This document shows positions 9,162 to 17,540 of a DNA stretch of 64,000 nt, piece by piece. The notes below the pieces were generated by a model. It had not been told where the DNA came from. It did not search any database and saw only the letters and a list, made by a program, of their open reading frames with translations. Source of the DNA: a virus; the IMG/VR virus record IMGVR_UViG_3300030451_005868, positions 1-64,000 of that record, one strand, 5' to 3'. Made by a program: the position numbers and the translations under genes. Positions within the stretch are counted from its first letter, which is position 1. Every line of letters starts with the position of its first letter.

Positions 9162-9945
9162 AGAAATTAAATTATTAATTGATAAACTTGAAAAACTCAA
9201 AGGTTCTGACTTTGACAAATTAATAAAAGATAATTTGAAAATTTTAAAAGACATTGCCACCACCGTTGATGCATACAATAACGAGCAGATAGATCGATTA
9301 GACAAAACACTAGAATGGTTCAATCACGATCGAAAACACAAAATTAGCCAACCTTTTGTGGATGACACTTTGTTTAAACAAGTTCAACAAAAAATTTATC
9401 AATTTGGTAGGAGTAACCATTACAAAAGTTTAGAAATAGGCCCCGGCAACGGAATGTTTTCAACCAGTTTTAAAGCATGGGCGGCCAATTATTTTATTGA
9501 TATCACCAACGGAGTTGAAATACCCATTAGGAGAATGTTTCCAAGACAGCATCAAAAATATTTGACATTTTATAAAACCAGAAAGCATGACTGTTACAAT
9601 ATACCACAGGCCAGTTGTAATTTTGTATTCAGTTGGGACACATTTGTTTTTTTCACCCAGAATCATATTCAACACTATCTACACGACATTCAAAGAATCA
9701 TGATTCCAGGAGCATATGGTTTTATACACTATGCAGACTGCCATTATGATCAAGATCTACAACTTGCCAAACGTGGTTATTGGAACTATAACACCAAAGA
9801 TGCCATGCAAAAACTCATAGAAGACGAAGGATACCAGGTTGTGGAAATGAACAGTTTTAGACCCACTGCCAGTTATGCCATTTTCCGTAAGCCTGGTAAA
9901 CAAAATCCTGTGCAGTATAAAGTTTTTGATTTTGTACTTGATTAA
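9148..9945 (+). CDS. Class I SAM-dependent methyltransferase-like protein
   Basis: A 265-residue protein when started at ATG 9148; an in-frame GTG at 9130 is an alternative. An N-terminal helical region (1-80) precedes a Rossmann methyltransferase core with motif I LEIGPGNG (about 95-102). A later block with an acidic strand and a Phe/His-rich segment (around 155-190) is also typical of the fold. The substrate is unknown; a glycan or small molecule is more likely than DNA, as no DPPY-type DNA methylase motif is present. The gene is AT-rich and sits oddly between polymerase and clamp genes, suggesting insertion as cargo. Confidence 0.7.
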   Translation: MLSIEEIKLLIDKLEKLKGSDFDKLIKDNLKILKDIATTVDAYNNEQIDRLDKTLEWFNHDRKHKISQPFVDDTLFKQVQQKIYQFGRSNHYKSLEIGPGNGMFSTSFKAWAANYFIDITNGVEIPIRRMFPRQHQKYLTFYKTRKHDCYNIPQASCNFVFSWDTFVFFTQNHIQHYLHDIQRIMIPGAYGFIHYADCHYDQDLQLAKRGYWNYNTKDAMQKLIEDEGYQVVEMNSFRPTASYAIFRKPGKQNPVQYKVFDFVLD

Positions 9946-9966
9946 AATCTAAATACATCGTATAAT
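9938..9966 (+). promoter_or_regulatory. Sigma-70-type promoter TTGATT-17-TATAAT with late box inside
   Basis: TTGATT (9938-9943) and a perfect TATAAT (9961-9966) lie 17 bases apart, with the ATG of the clamp gene at 9976. A CTAAATA late-like box (9949-9955) falls in the spacer. The predicted start leaves only a few bases of leader. The element suggests expression both early and late, as expected for a clamp that also supports late transcription in T4. Confidence 0.65.
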
Positions 9967-9975
9967 AAAAACATT

Positions 9976-10713
9976 ATGATAGATATCTTGAGAGACATAG
10001 TCAAGCACACGCATGGCTTGGGATTTTTGGATCTTGTGAAAATCACTGGTACCAGTGACGAAACCACTATTGATTCAATGGCTGAAGACAGATCAGTTAT
10101 CTTGCAAGGATCTTTTCACAAAGCACAAACTGAAATGGACGGTACGTTTGGAATGCCACAACTTGGCAAACTGGACATACACTTAAAATGTCCAGAGTAT
10201 AAAGACAAAGCAAAAATAACTGTACTAAAGGGCGAACGTAATGGCGCTCAAGTTCCAACAGGCATACACTTTGAAAATGAAAAGGGTGACTTCAAGAACG
10301 ATTACAGATTTATGAATGCTGAGATTATCAACGAGAAACTTAAAACTGTGAAGTTCAAAGGAGTTAAGTGGGACGTTGAAATTGAACCAACAGTGGCTAG
10401 TGTGCAAAGATTCAACTTTCAATCTGTGGCAAACACAGAACATAATTCGTTTGTGGTACGCACAGAAGATGGAAATTTAATTTTCACTTTTGGTGATGCG
10501 GCATCGCATGGTGGTGAATTTGTTTTTGCGGCAGACGTGAAAGGCACTCTAAATAAAGGATGGAGTTGGCCTGTTGCACAGGTATTGCAAATATTAAAAC
10601 TGAGTGATTCAGCAAAGGTAACTTTACACTTCTCGAACGAGGGTGCAATGATGGTTACTGTTGATTCAGGTTTAGGCAAGTATCAATACATAATTCCAGC
10701 ACAGGCGCAGTAA
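9976..10713 (+). CDS. 45: Sliding clamp, DNA polymerase accessory protein (T4 gp45-like)
   Basis: The 245-residue product matches T4 gp45 (228) in size and in its pattern of alternating strands over two clamp domains. It ends with a C-terminal strand typical of gp45 (KYQYIIPA). A trimeric gp45 ring tethers gp43 to DNA and, in T4, activates late promoters. Its own promoter sits just upstream, and its stop overlaps the ATG of the TGT-like gene. Clamp-loader genes are not in this window. Confidence 0.88.
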   Translation: MIDILRDIVKHTHGLGFLDLVKITGTSDETTIDSMAEDRSVILQGSFHKAQTEMDGTFGMPQLGKLDIHLKCPEYKDKAKITVLKGERNGAQVPTGIHFENEKGDFKNDYRFMNAEIINEKLKTVKFKGVKWDVEIEPTVASVQRFNFQSVANTEHNSFVVRTEDGNLIFTFGDAASHGGEFVFAADVKGTLNKGWSWPVAQVLQILKLSDSAKVTLHFSNEGAMMVTVDSGLGKYQYIIPAQAQ

Positions 10714-12161
10714 TGACAGATAAAAGGCAAGAACATTTAGGAGAATACAGCAGAGATTTTGCAGTGTTCTTGCCTGCTATTTCAAATTTTTTCAACACAT
10801 TCATTAGTAAACAAAGAGTATCTGAAGGCAAACACATACCAGCAGAACGTATTCCTAAAGGTTTTGAAAGTGGAGTTGAAGGACTTAACTTTATAAATCC
10901 TGAACAAGGTTACTTTACATATCCTACTGCACTGTATTCGGCAGGACACGCCTGTCTTGACGTAGAGAAGGCGCCCGACAGAGATTCCATGTGCATCAAC
11001 AGAGATAGAAAATTCAGCACAATAGTCGGAGACAGTGGTGGATATCAATTGGGTAAAGGTGTTATAAAATTTGATTGGAAAGATTTTGAAGGTACCAAAG
11101 CCAATACTGTTAGAAGCAACATACTGAACTGGTTAGAATTAACAGCAGACTGGTCAATGACATTAGATGTGCCTACGTGGGCGGCAGATGATTTGAATTC
11201 TCCAAAAACAGGATTAAACAGTTTCCAAGACACACTAGACGGTACAATATACAACAACAAATTTTTCCAAAAACACAGAATAGGTCAAACCAAATTTTTG
11301 AATGTTTTACAGGGCGATGATTGGGAAACTGCACAGATTTGGTACAACGCTGTCAAAGACTTTGAATTCGAAGGCTGGGCAATGGGAGGAATCAACATGT
11401 GTGACATGGAAGTTATGTTGAAACGTCTTATAATCATGAGAGATGAAAAGAAACTGGATGGCAAGGATTGGATACACGTATTAGGTACATCTCAACTGGA
11501 TTGGGCCTGTTTTTTGACACAGGTGCAAAGGCAGGTAAGACAGCACATAAATGAAAATTTAACAATTAGTTTTGATTCTGCATCAGCATTTTTATCAACA
11601 GCAAATGGATTAGTATACACACACAATTTGTTCACCCCTAAAAGATGGTCTTATATAATGGAAAAGGCTCCTGATGACAAGCGACTAAAAGGCAGTGATA
11701 TCAAGTTTCCTTTTCCATCGGCCATTGGAGATAGATTAAACATGGGAGATATTTGTTGGTACGGTCAAGGCGATCTAAATAAAAACAACAAAGAAGGCAA
11801 AACAAGTTGGGACAGTTTCAGTTATGTGTTAATGATGGCACACAATGTATACAACCATATCAGAGCAGTGCAGATAGCAAACGACATGAACGACATTGAA
11901 AAATTAAAATATCAACCAGATCCAAAGGCTTGGATTAAAACTAAAAACGCTGACAACACAGACGAACCAAGTGAATTTGTGCCAAGAAATATTTTGTATT
12001 TTAATACTTTAGTTGAACAAGTTTTTACCAGTGAGACTCCAATGGAAGTGATAAGCGGGGCCAAAGCATTTTTGGCAGACATAAGAGGCACAAGATGGCA
12101 GAGAGCCACAGGTGGTGGTAAGGGCAAAAACAATTTTTCAAGTTTATTTGATGGAGGATAA
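10713..12161 (+). CDS. TGT-superfamily base-exchange enzyme, DpdA-like
   Basis: A 482-residue protein with the order of motifs of the tRNA-guanine transglycosylase barrel: DSGGYQ (Asp107), LDVP (Asp152), LQGDD (Gln200), WAMGGI (222-227), HVLGTS (255-260) and SFDSAS (Asp288, the position of the TGT nucleophile). It lacks the CxCxxC zinc site of bacterial TGT. That absence and its size fit phage DpdA-type enzymes that insert 7-deazaguanine bases in DNA. Genes for FolE, a QueD-like protein and QueE lie nearby, so a DNA substrate is the better inference, although tRNA cannot be excluded. The start overlaps the clamp stop codon. Confidence 0.75.
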   Translation: MTDKRQEHLGEYSRDFAVFLPAISNFFNTFISKQRVSEGKHIPAERIPKGFESGVEGLNFINPEQGYFTYPTALYSAGHACLDVEKAPDRDSMCINRDRKFSTIVGDSGGYQLGKGVIKFDWKDFEGTKANTVRSNILNWLELTADWSMTLDVPTWAADDLNSPKTGLNSFQDTLDGTIYNNKFFQKHRIGQTKFLNVLQGDDWETAQIWYNAVKDFEFEGWAMGGINMCDMEVMLKRLIIMRDEKKLDGKDWIHVLGTSQLDWACFLTQVQRQVRQHINENLTISFDSASAFLSTANGLVYTHNLFTPKRWSYIMEKAPDDKRLKGSDIKFPFPSAIGDRLNMGDICWYGQGDLNKNNKEGKTSWDSFSYVLMMAHNVYNHIRAVQIANDMNDIEKLKYQPDPKAWIKTKNADNTDEPSEFVPRNILYFNTLVEQVFTSETPMEVISGAKAFLADIRGTRWQRATGGGKGKNNFSSLFDGG

Positions 12162-12163
12162 AA

Positions 12164-12364
12164 ATGGTAAAAAAGAAAAGTAAAAAATTGAAAAAACTAG
12201 AAGAAGAACATCAGTATCTAGATAAAAAGGTAAAAGAGTTGACTGAAGATCGAAAAAAAGATCGTAGTTCAGAAAGTAAGACTGTGCTACAAAGACTCAA
12301 AAAAACCAAACTGGCTCTAAAAGACGCTATTGCAAGAGCCAAAGCCACGTTGACAAAAGACTAA
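12164..12364 (+). CDS. Small Lys-rich coiled-coil protein
   Basis: A 66-residue protein, nearly all Lys, Glu, Leu and Asp, predicted to form one long coiled coil. A GGAGGA site (12151-12156) precedes the ATG. Its 3' end carries the -35 element of the next gene's promoter. No function can be assigned; a short helical DNA- or protein-binding accessory is possible. Confidence 0.65.
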   Translation: MVKKKSKKLKKLEEEHQYLDKKVKELTEDRKKDRSSESKTVLQRLKKTKLALKDAIARAKATLTKD

Positions 12365-12377
12365 AAATTAGTATAAT
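12350..12377 (+). promoter_or_regulatory. Consensus sigma-70 promoter TTGACA-16-TATAAT
   Basis: Both hexamers are perfect: TTGACA (12350-12355) inside the end of the upstream gene and TATAAT (12372-12377), 16 bases apart. The ATG at 12383 follows the -10 element by only 5 bases, so transcription should begin at or within the start codon. That implies a leaderless mRNA for the gene at 12383. Confidence 0.75.
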
Positions 12378-12382
12378 AAGAT

Positions 12383-12934
12383 ATGCTCAGAGATTACAAC
12401 ACAGGTACAATAGATAATGTAAAAGTATTTTCAGGACTGGAAGTAGAACATACTCCTGCTTTTGGTAAACAAACTTTGTTCTTGGCCACAAATGAATTGA
12501 CGTTTGAACAGATACACAACATGGCAGAATCAGTAAACGCTGAAGCCATATACTATGGCGCAAACAGAACATTTATGGTAAATCATGGAACACAGATTGC
12601 ACAAATGATTAAATTTTTAGACATGGATTACTATGTGACAATTGATTATCAATACAGCATACACTCGGAAGTTAAAAAAAGATTCAAGCAAGTCTGGAAC
12701 AGAGAAAAATTTATTCCTTTCTGCTCAATTATTTTTGAAGATACAGGCAATGATAACAATCTCTGTTTCAAAATTGATGATGTTGACTTTGACAAAACCA
12801 ACCCAGGCGTATGGACAATGAGCATGAACAAATTTAAGCAAACATCCGGATACACAAAATGGAACGAATACAAACAAGACAAACCAATGGAGAATGACAA
12901 ATGGATACTGAGCACCAGCACAATCAAGCATTAA
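12383..12934 (+). CDS. Hypothetical protein (183 aa), likely leaderless mRNA
   Basis: The 183-residue soluble protein shows no motif I can name. It is rich in aromatic residues and alternates predicted strands and helices. Its promoter leaves no room for a ribosome site before the ATG. It overlaps the QueD-like gene by 34 bases, and this pairing hints at a shared process, but no function is shown. Confidence 0.75.
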   Translation: MLRDYNTGTIDNVKVFSGLEVEHTPAFGKQTLFLATNELTFEQIHNMAESVNAEAIYYGANRTFMVNHGTQIAQMIKFLDMDYYVTIDYQYSIHSEVKKRFKQVWNREKFIPFCSIIFEDTGNDNNLCFKIDDVDFDKTNPGVWTMSMNKFKQTSGYTKWNEYKQDKPMENDKWILSTSTIKH

Positions 12935-13344
12935 TTGACAAGGCAAAAAAAGCAGATAAAATGATATGGGTAACATTTCGTAAAGAGGGTATACATAAGT
13001 TTCCTGCCGCACTTGATGATCCAAAATTAGCCACAGGCGATAGATATGATGTTAGTTTTTTAGGTTATCCACACAGACACATATTCCACTTCAAGGTAGC
13101 AATTCAAGTCTTCCATGATGACAGAGACATAGAATTTATTCAATTCAAAAGATGGATTGAAGACATGTACAGCGAAGGCACATTAAAATTGGACTACAAG
13201 AGTTGTGAAATGATGAGCGATGACTTGTATGTGGCCATAACAAAAAAATATCCTGGAAGAAGGATCACTATCGATGTCAGTGAAGATGGAGAAAATGGAT
13301 CTCACACAGTATACGAAGTAGAACAACCAGTGAGTGCGCTATGA
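12901..13344 (+). CDS. QueD/PTPS-like tunnelling-fold protein (putative)
   Basis: A 147-residue protein whose layout follows 6-carboxytetrahydropterin synthase. It has an HxH zinc-type motif (YPHRHIFHF, about 60-68) leading into a strand, DIEFIQFKRWI matching the QueD DF..LK helix, LDYKS in place of LDH, and a late acidic strand ending SEDGENGS. The usual catalytic Cys before HxH is not evident and the His of the Asp-His pair is replaced, so activity is uncertain. FolE and QueE are encoded nearby. I kept ATG 12901 because GGAG lies 8 bases before it; ATG 12961 is an alternative. Confidence 0.5.
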   Translation: MDTEHQHNQALIDKAKKADKMIWVTFRKEGIHKFPAALDDPKLATGDRYDVSFLGYPHRHIFHFKVAIQVFHDDRDIEFIQFKRWIEDMYSEGTLKLDYKSCEMMSDDLYVAITKKYPGRRITIDVSEDGENGSHTVYEVEQPVSAL

Positions 13345-13670
13345 AAAATTGGAAACAAATAACAATACCTGAGAAAAGACTTACCTCAAGACAAGGACAT
13401 ATTCCCATGGAAGGTGGTGCTTTAAATGCCTCGTATACCACTGTTGATGCGGTTGCCAATTTGTGTACCACAGCAGGAAATTTAGGTCTAGTGTATGGCA
13501 AAGACTTTATATGGAGCCATGTCGATTGGGACGATGACGATCAAGACTCAATTGTTATATCTGTAAAAGAAGAAAAATACTCGACCTTTTTACAACTAGC
13601 AATTAGAAATCAGCACAAAATCAAACACACAGCCTCAGGAGAAGTTGTTCTAACAAAGGAGACTGCATAA
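13341..13670 (+). CDS. Hypothetical protein (109 aa)
   Basis: A 109-residue soluble protein overlapping the QueD-like gene by ATGA and the peroxiredoxin gene by TAATG, so it lies inside a coupled three-gene unit. There is an acidic Asp run (about residues 61-67) and no recognised motif. Function unknown. Confidence 0.7.
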   Translation: MKNWKQITIPEKRLTSRQGHIPMEGGALNASYTTVDAVANLCTTAGNLGLVYGKDFIWSHVDWDDDDQDSIVISVKEEKYSTFLQLAIRNQHKIKHTASGEVVLTKETA

Positions 13671-14200
13671 TGAAAGTGCCATACACAAAGTTTAAAACTA
13701 GAGAAGGCGACACAGACGAAGTAGGTGGATGTACGTTTATAGGAGGCGAATGGAAAGATGTTGATACAACAGAAATTTTTGATAACAAAAAAGTCGTTGT
13801 TTTTGCTTTACCTGGAGCATTTACTCCAACCTGCTCAAGTCAACAAGTGCCTGGTTATGAGGCCAAATATGATGAGATTAAATCATTAGGAATAGATGAG
13901 GTGTACTGTTTGTCAGTTAATGATGCATTTGTAATGAATGCTTGGTTCAAAGATCAAAAGGTAGCCAAAGTAAAACCAATCGGAGACGGTGAAGGTGTAT
14001 TCACACAAGGCATGGGAATGTTGGTAAACAAACCCAAACAAGGTTTTGGTATGAGATCATGGAGATATTCAATGCTGGTTGATAACGGAGAAGTTGTAAA
14101 AATTTTTGAAGAGCCTGGTAAAAACAATGCCAGTGATGACAACGATCCATTTGAAGTATCAGACGCTGACACAATGATTAACTTCTTGAAGAATCAATAA
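13670..14200 (+). CDS. Peroxiredoxin, Prx5/AhpC-TSA type
   Basis: The 176-residue product contains the Prx5-family peroxidatic motif PGAFTPTC (Cys55) and the later conserved RSWRYS segment with an active-site arginine. Length and order match single-domain Prx5 enzymes of about 160-190 residues. It should reduce hydrogen or alkyl peroxides using host thiol donors in the cytoplasm. It is translationally coupled to the preceding gene. A phage peroxiredoxin may protect the infected cell from oxidative stress; that role is inferred. Confidence 0.9.
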   Translation: MKVPYTKFKTREGDTDEVGGCTFIGGEWKDVDTTEIFDNKKVVVFALPGAFTPTCSSQQVPGYEAKYDEIKSLGIDEVYCLSVNDAFVMNAWFKDQKVAKVKPIGDGEGVFTQGMGMLVNKPKQGFGMRSWRYSMLVDNGEVVKIFEEPGKNNASDDNDPFEVSDADTMINFLKNQ

Positions 14201-14214
14201 GAAAGTGCTATAAT
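14186..14214 (+). promoter_or_regulatory. Sigma-70-type promoter TTGAAG-17-TATAAT
   Basis: TTGAAG (14186-14191) lies in the end of the peroxiredoxin gene and TATAAT is at 14209-14214, 17 bases apart. The ATG at 14220 follows by 5 bases, again predicting a leaderless transcript. Confidence 0.65.
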
Positions 14215-14219
14215 AAGAT

Positions 14220-15386
14220 ATGAAAATTTTTTACATGGGCCTGGAGCCTTACGAAGGTAGATACACACTACAACTGACTGACTGGACTGAAAGAGCATAT
14301 AAAAAACGTGGCGTAGACTATGTTATAGTGCCTGGAACAACCATTGATGATTCCAAAGCAATTGTAACTGGGCAAGTGCTGGATGCACATGGCAGAAGTT
14401 ATTTTGGTATGAGTCAGATGATGAATCTTGTGCAGATGATGAAATCTGGAGAGATCACATCCAGAGATGCAATATTCTTCGAAGACATGTTCCAACCAGG
14501 AATAGAATCATTGCCTTATATTTTGATGCAGACTCCAGAAGAATTTAGGCCAAAAATTTATCTTAGATGTTTGGCACAGGCAATCGATCCTGATGATTTT
14601 GTACACGTATGGGGTATGAGCAAATGGATGAGTCTGTATGAAGAAATGTGCAACGAGATTCCTAATGTCACAATACTAGCCAGCAATGAAGAAATGGTTG
14701 CACATATGCGGATAGCAAACTGGAAAGCACCAATATACAATATATCAGGTTTGAGTTTTGGCAAACAAGAGGTTCAAGAAAGAGTTGAACAAAAAAAGTT
14801 TATTGAAAGAAAACAAAGAGTTGTGTTTGGAGCGAGATGGGATCAAGAAAAACAACCACAATTTTTTATGGACCTTGCACAGGCCTATAAAGAAAAACAT
14901 CCTGAAACTGAATTTGCAATTTGTTCAGGAGGGCCTTTAAGATCAAACAACCAATACTATGTAGACGAAGCAAGACATCTTGCAAAAGAGGGCGTAATCA
15001 CTATCAACGAAAATTTAAAGAAAAATGATTACTACAACATTTTGGCAGATTCGAGAGTGTTATTCAATTGTGCTTTACAGGACTGGACTTCAAACACAGT
15101 GTCTGAAGCAGACTCTCTAGGGTGTAATGTGTTGTTTCCTGCATATAGATCATTTCCAGAAGTGTTTGCAAATGATCATACAAGAATGTATATTCCATGG
15201 TCGCAACAAGATGCCATGGACAAGTTAGAAGTTTTATTAAGTAAACCATCCCCTAGTATGGGTCAAATATCTGATTGGACAGACGAAACAATCAATAGAA
15301 TGTTGGACATCATGACAGGCAAGGGAGAACAATGGAGAAGAGATGGACCCCACTACAGAACACCCGTTTCCGAAAAAAAATATTAA
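14220..15386 (+). CDS. GT-B fold glycosyltransferase-like protein
   Basis: A 388-residue protein with two Rossmann-like halves. The second half has the pattern of family 4-type glycosyltransferases: VVFGARWDQEKQP (about 203-215), a strand with CSGG, and a late segment around SEADSLGCNVLFP where the donor-binding acid and glycine-rich turn normally lie. It should transfer a sugar from an NDP donor, acceptor unknown. The following gene encodes a GalE-like epimerase and overlaps it by 44 bases, so donor supply and transfer look coupled. The promoter implies leaderless expression. Confidence 0.75.
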   Translation: MKIFYMGLEPYEGRYTLQLTDWTERAYKKRGVDYVIVPGTTIDDSKAIVTGQVLDAHGRSYFGMSQMMNLVQMMKSGEITSRDAIFFEDMFQPGIESLPYILMQTPEEFRPKIYLRCLAQAIDPDDFVHVWGMSKWMSLYEEMCNEIPNVTILASNEEMVAHMRIANWKAPIYNISGLSFGKQEVQERVEQKKFIERKQRVVFGARWDQEKQPQFFMDLAQAYKEKHPETEFAICSGGPLRSNNQYYVDEARHLAKEGVITINENLKKNDYYNILADSRVLFNCALQDWTSNTVSEADSLGCNVLFPAYRSFPEVFANDHTRMYIPWSQQDAMDKLEVLLSKPSPSMGQISDWTDETINRMLDIMTGKGEQWRRDGPHYRTPVSEKKY

Positions 15387-16374
15387 GAACTTTTCACGGT
15401 CTGTGCTAGTAACAGGAGGCGCAGGATATGTGGGTTCACACTGTTGCAAGTTTCTGGCCAAAAACGGTTACGTGCCAGTGGTGATTGATAGAAACTTGCG
15501 AAACCAGTCTGTTGAATTTGGTCCAAGTTTTCAAATAGATCTTCCAATAAACATACAGGCTTTAGATGATATCATAGTGAGATATAATATTGGCAGTTGT
15601 ATCCATTTTGCTGGCAGTGCCAGTGTGTCAGAGTCAGTGGCAGATCCAAGTGGTTACTACAAAAACAATGTGATTGCCACAATAGCACTATTGGATAAGT
15701 TGAGAGAACACGAGATAAAAACATTTGTGTACAGTTCCAGTGCGGCCACTTATGGCGATCCTGGTATACGTATGGCTAAAGAATCTGATACTGCCAAACC
15801 AATCAATCCATATGGTGCCACAAAACTAATGATGGAACAAATTTTACGAGATTACTACATAGCATACGGAATGAACAGTGTGGGATTGAGATATTTCAAT
15901 GCCGCAGGTGCTGATCCCGAAGCAGAGATTGGCGAACTTAGAGATAAAGAAACACATATTATTCCCATAGCAATTGGAGCCGCAAGACAGGGCAAAACAT
16001 TCAAGTTGTTTGGAGACCGATATCCCACAGAAGATGGAACCTGTGTAAGAGATTATGTACACGTGATGGATCTAGCAGATGCCCATGTGAAGGCTTTGAA
16101 CTATGCCAGTAAAAATTACGGTGCCAAAGTGTTAAACTTGGGTTCAGGACAGGCTACTTCTAACAAAAAGATATTGGAAGTCATACAACAACACACAGGC
16201 AAAATGCAAATTGAAATTTATGGTAATAGGCCGGGTGATCCGGCATACTTGGTTGCAGATATAACCAAGGCAAAAGAAATTTTAGAATGGGAACCAACAC
16301 AAAGTTCTATTGACAATGTGGTGGCGACTGCGTTAAAATGGTATAACAATGTTCACAAAAAGGAGATACAATGA
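15343..16374 (+). CDS. galE: UDP-glucose 4-epimerase (GalE-like)
   Basis: This 343-residue SDR enzyme has the NAD-binding motif VTGGAGYVGSH near its start, the serine segment SSSAATYG, the catalytic YGATK (YxxxK) and the GalE-typical LRYFNAAGADP. It should interconvert UDP-glucose and UDP-galactose or similar sugars. ATG 15343 is preceded by GGAGAAG but makes the N-terminus about 20 residues longer than most GalE; a GTG nearer the motif is possible. It overlaps the glycosyltransferase gene and is coupled to the next ORF by ATGA. Confidence 0.9.
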   Translation: MDPTTEHPFPKKNIKNFSRSVLVTGGAGYVGSHCCKFLAKNGYVPVVIDRNLRNQSVEFGPSFQIDLPINIQALDDIIVRYNIGSCIHFAGSASVSESVADPSGYYKNNVIATIALLDKLREHEIKTFVYSSSAATYGDPGIRMAKESDTAKPINPYGATKLMMEQILRDYYIAYGMNSVGLRYFNAAGADPEAEIGELRDKETHIIPIAIGAARQGKTFKLFGDRYPTEDGTCVRDYVHVMDLADAHVKALNYASKNYGAKVLNLGSGQATSNKKILEVIQQHTGKMQIEIYGNRPGDPAYLVADITKAKEILEWEPTQSSIDNVVATALKWYNNVHKKEIQ

Positions 16375-16571
16375 CAAACGTTGACGACAGAGATGTAGAT
16401 AGTACATTTGAGAACGAACAAAGTATGGTAACCATTCCATTGAAAGAATATGACAAATTGAAAGAGAGATCTAAATACATCACTGACAGAGACATGATTG
16501 CAGTGATTGACAAGATTGAAGAACTTGTAAGAGCACTTCGAAAACACATAGTAAGATTGGACATCGACTAA
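16371..16571 (+). CDS. Small helical hypothetical protein (66 aa)
   Basis: A 66-residue charged protein with a predicted C-terminal helix (about 40-63). It is coupled at both ends, by ATGA to galE and by a one-base stop/start overlap to folE. No motif is recognised. Confidence 0.65.
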   Translation: MTNVDDRDVDSTFENEQSMVTIPLKEYDKLKERSKYITDRDMIAVIDKIEELVRALRKHIVRLDID

Positions 16572-17281
16572 TGGATGATACACTAAAGGACAGTTGGGCA
16601 CCAAAAGGACCTGTCAGTAAAACTATCAAAGAAAGAATACAAAAAGCAGGCAAAAGATTTCATGCCAACGACAACATCTCAGAGTTCATAGAAGAAGGTG
16701 AAATGGAAGAATTACAAGCAGAGGTGCAGGAGAAACTGCAAGGTGTATTAGACAGTCTTGTGATTGACACAGAGCACGATCACAACACACAGGAGACAGC
16801 AAAACGTGTGGCCAAAATGTATATCAAAGAAACATTTGGTGGCAGATTTAAACCAATGCCGAGAGTGACAAGTTTTCCAAACATGGGTTACAAAAGTATG
16901 TACACGTCTGGTCCTATTTCCATAAGATCCACATGTGCCCATCACTTTCAGAACATTGTGGGCAAGGCTTGGGTCGGTATTATTCCAAATGGTGAAGTTA
17001 TTGGATTGAGTAAATTCAACCGTATTGTGCATCACATCGTGGAGCGTCCACAGATACAGGAAGAAATGACAACACAGATTGCTGAAGAACTTAAAAAATA
17101 TGCTAAGACTGAAAATATTGCTGTTGTGGTCAAAGCAGAACATCACTGCATGACACACAGAGGTGTACGAGAACACGAGTCTGACATGACAACAGCGATC
17201 ATGCTGGGAGCATTCAAACAAGATCCAGCAACCAGAGATGAATTTTATAAAATTTGTATGAGCATGAAAGGCCATGGGTAA
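16571..17281 (+). CDS. folE: GTP cyclohydrolase I
   Basis: The 236-residue enzyme carries the GTP cyclohydrolase I zinc motifs TCAHHF (Cys122, His125) and HHCMTHRGV (Cys193), plus GLSKFNRIV and the preceding ISIRSTC strand. It opens GTP to dihydroneopterin triphosphate, the first step of both folate and 7-deazaguanine synthesis. With QueE and a QueD-like protein in the same segment, 7-deazaguanine synthesis is the likely use. The N-terminal 45 residues are an extra, charged extension. It overlaps the next small gene by 8 bases. Confidence 0.95.
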   Translation: MDDTLKDSWAPKGPVSKTIKERIQKAGKRFHANDNISEFIEEGEMEELQAEVQEKLQGVLDSLVIDTEHDHNTQETAKRVAKMYIKETFGGRFKPMPRVTSFPNMGYKSMYTSGPISIRSTCAHHFQNIVGKAWVGIIPNGEVIGLSKFNRIVHHIVERPQIQEEMTTQIAEELKKYAKTENIAVVVKAEHHCMTHRGVREHESDMTTAIMLGAFKQDPATRDEFYKICMSMKGHG

Positions 17282-17540
17282 AAAAGGTAAAAAAATTACA
17301 ACAGATTATGACCCAGGATGGACTGAAGGCTTAATGACAGCAGGGGTGGTTACTACTGCAAAAGTGGAGATGCCTGACATGGACAGTGGTATGACCTATG
17401 CGTTTGGAGATTTGCAAATGGATCTGTTCTCAGAACAGGAACTCCGAGACAAATATCCTGCTTTACAACAGGCATACGAACACTATCAAAGTGTGTTAGA
17501 GGTTTGTAAGACTAAAGAAAGAGAAGACAATGAGAATTAA
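17274..17540 (+). CDS. Hypothetical protein (88 aa)
   Basis: An 88-residue protein with a Lys-rich start, a Met/Asp-rich middle and a predicted helical C-terminus. It overlaps folE by 8 bases and the GMP reductase gene by 11, so it belongs to the same operon. No recognised motif; function unknown. Confidence 0.65.
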   Translation: MGKKGKKITTDYDPGWTEGLMTAGVVTTAKVEMPDMDSGMTYAFGDLQMDLFSEQELRDKYPALQQAYEHYQSVLEVCKTKEREDNEN

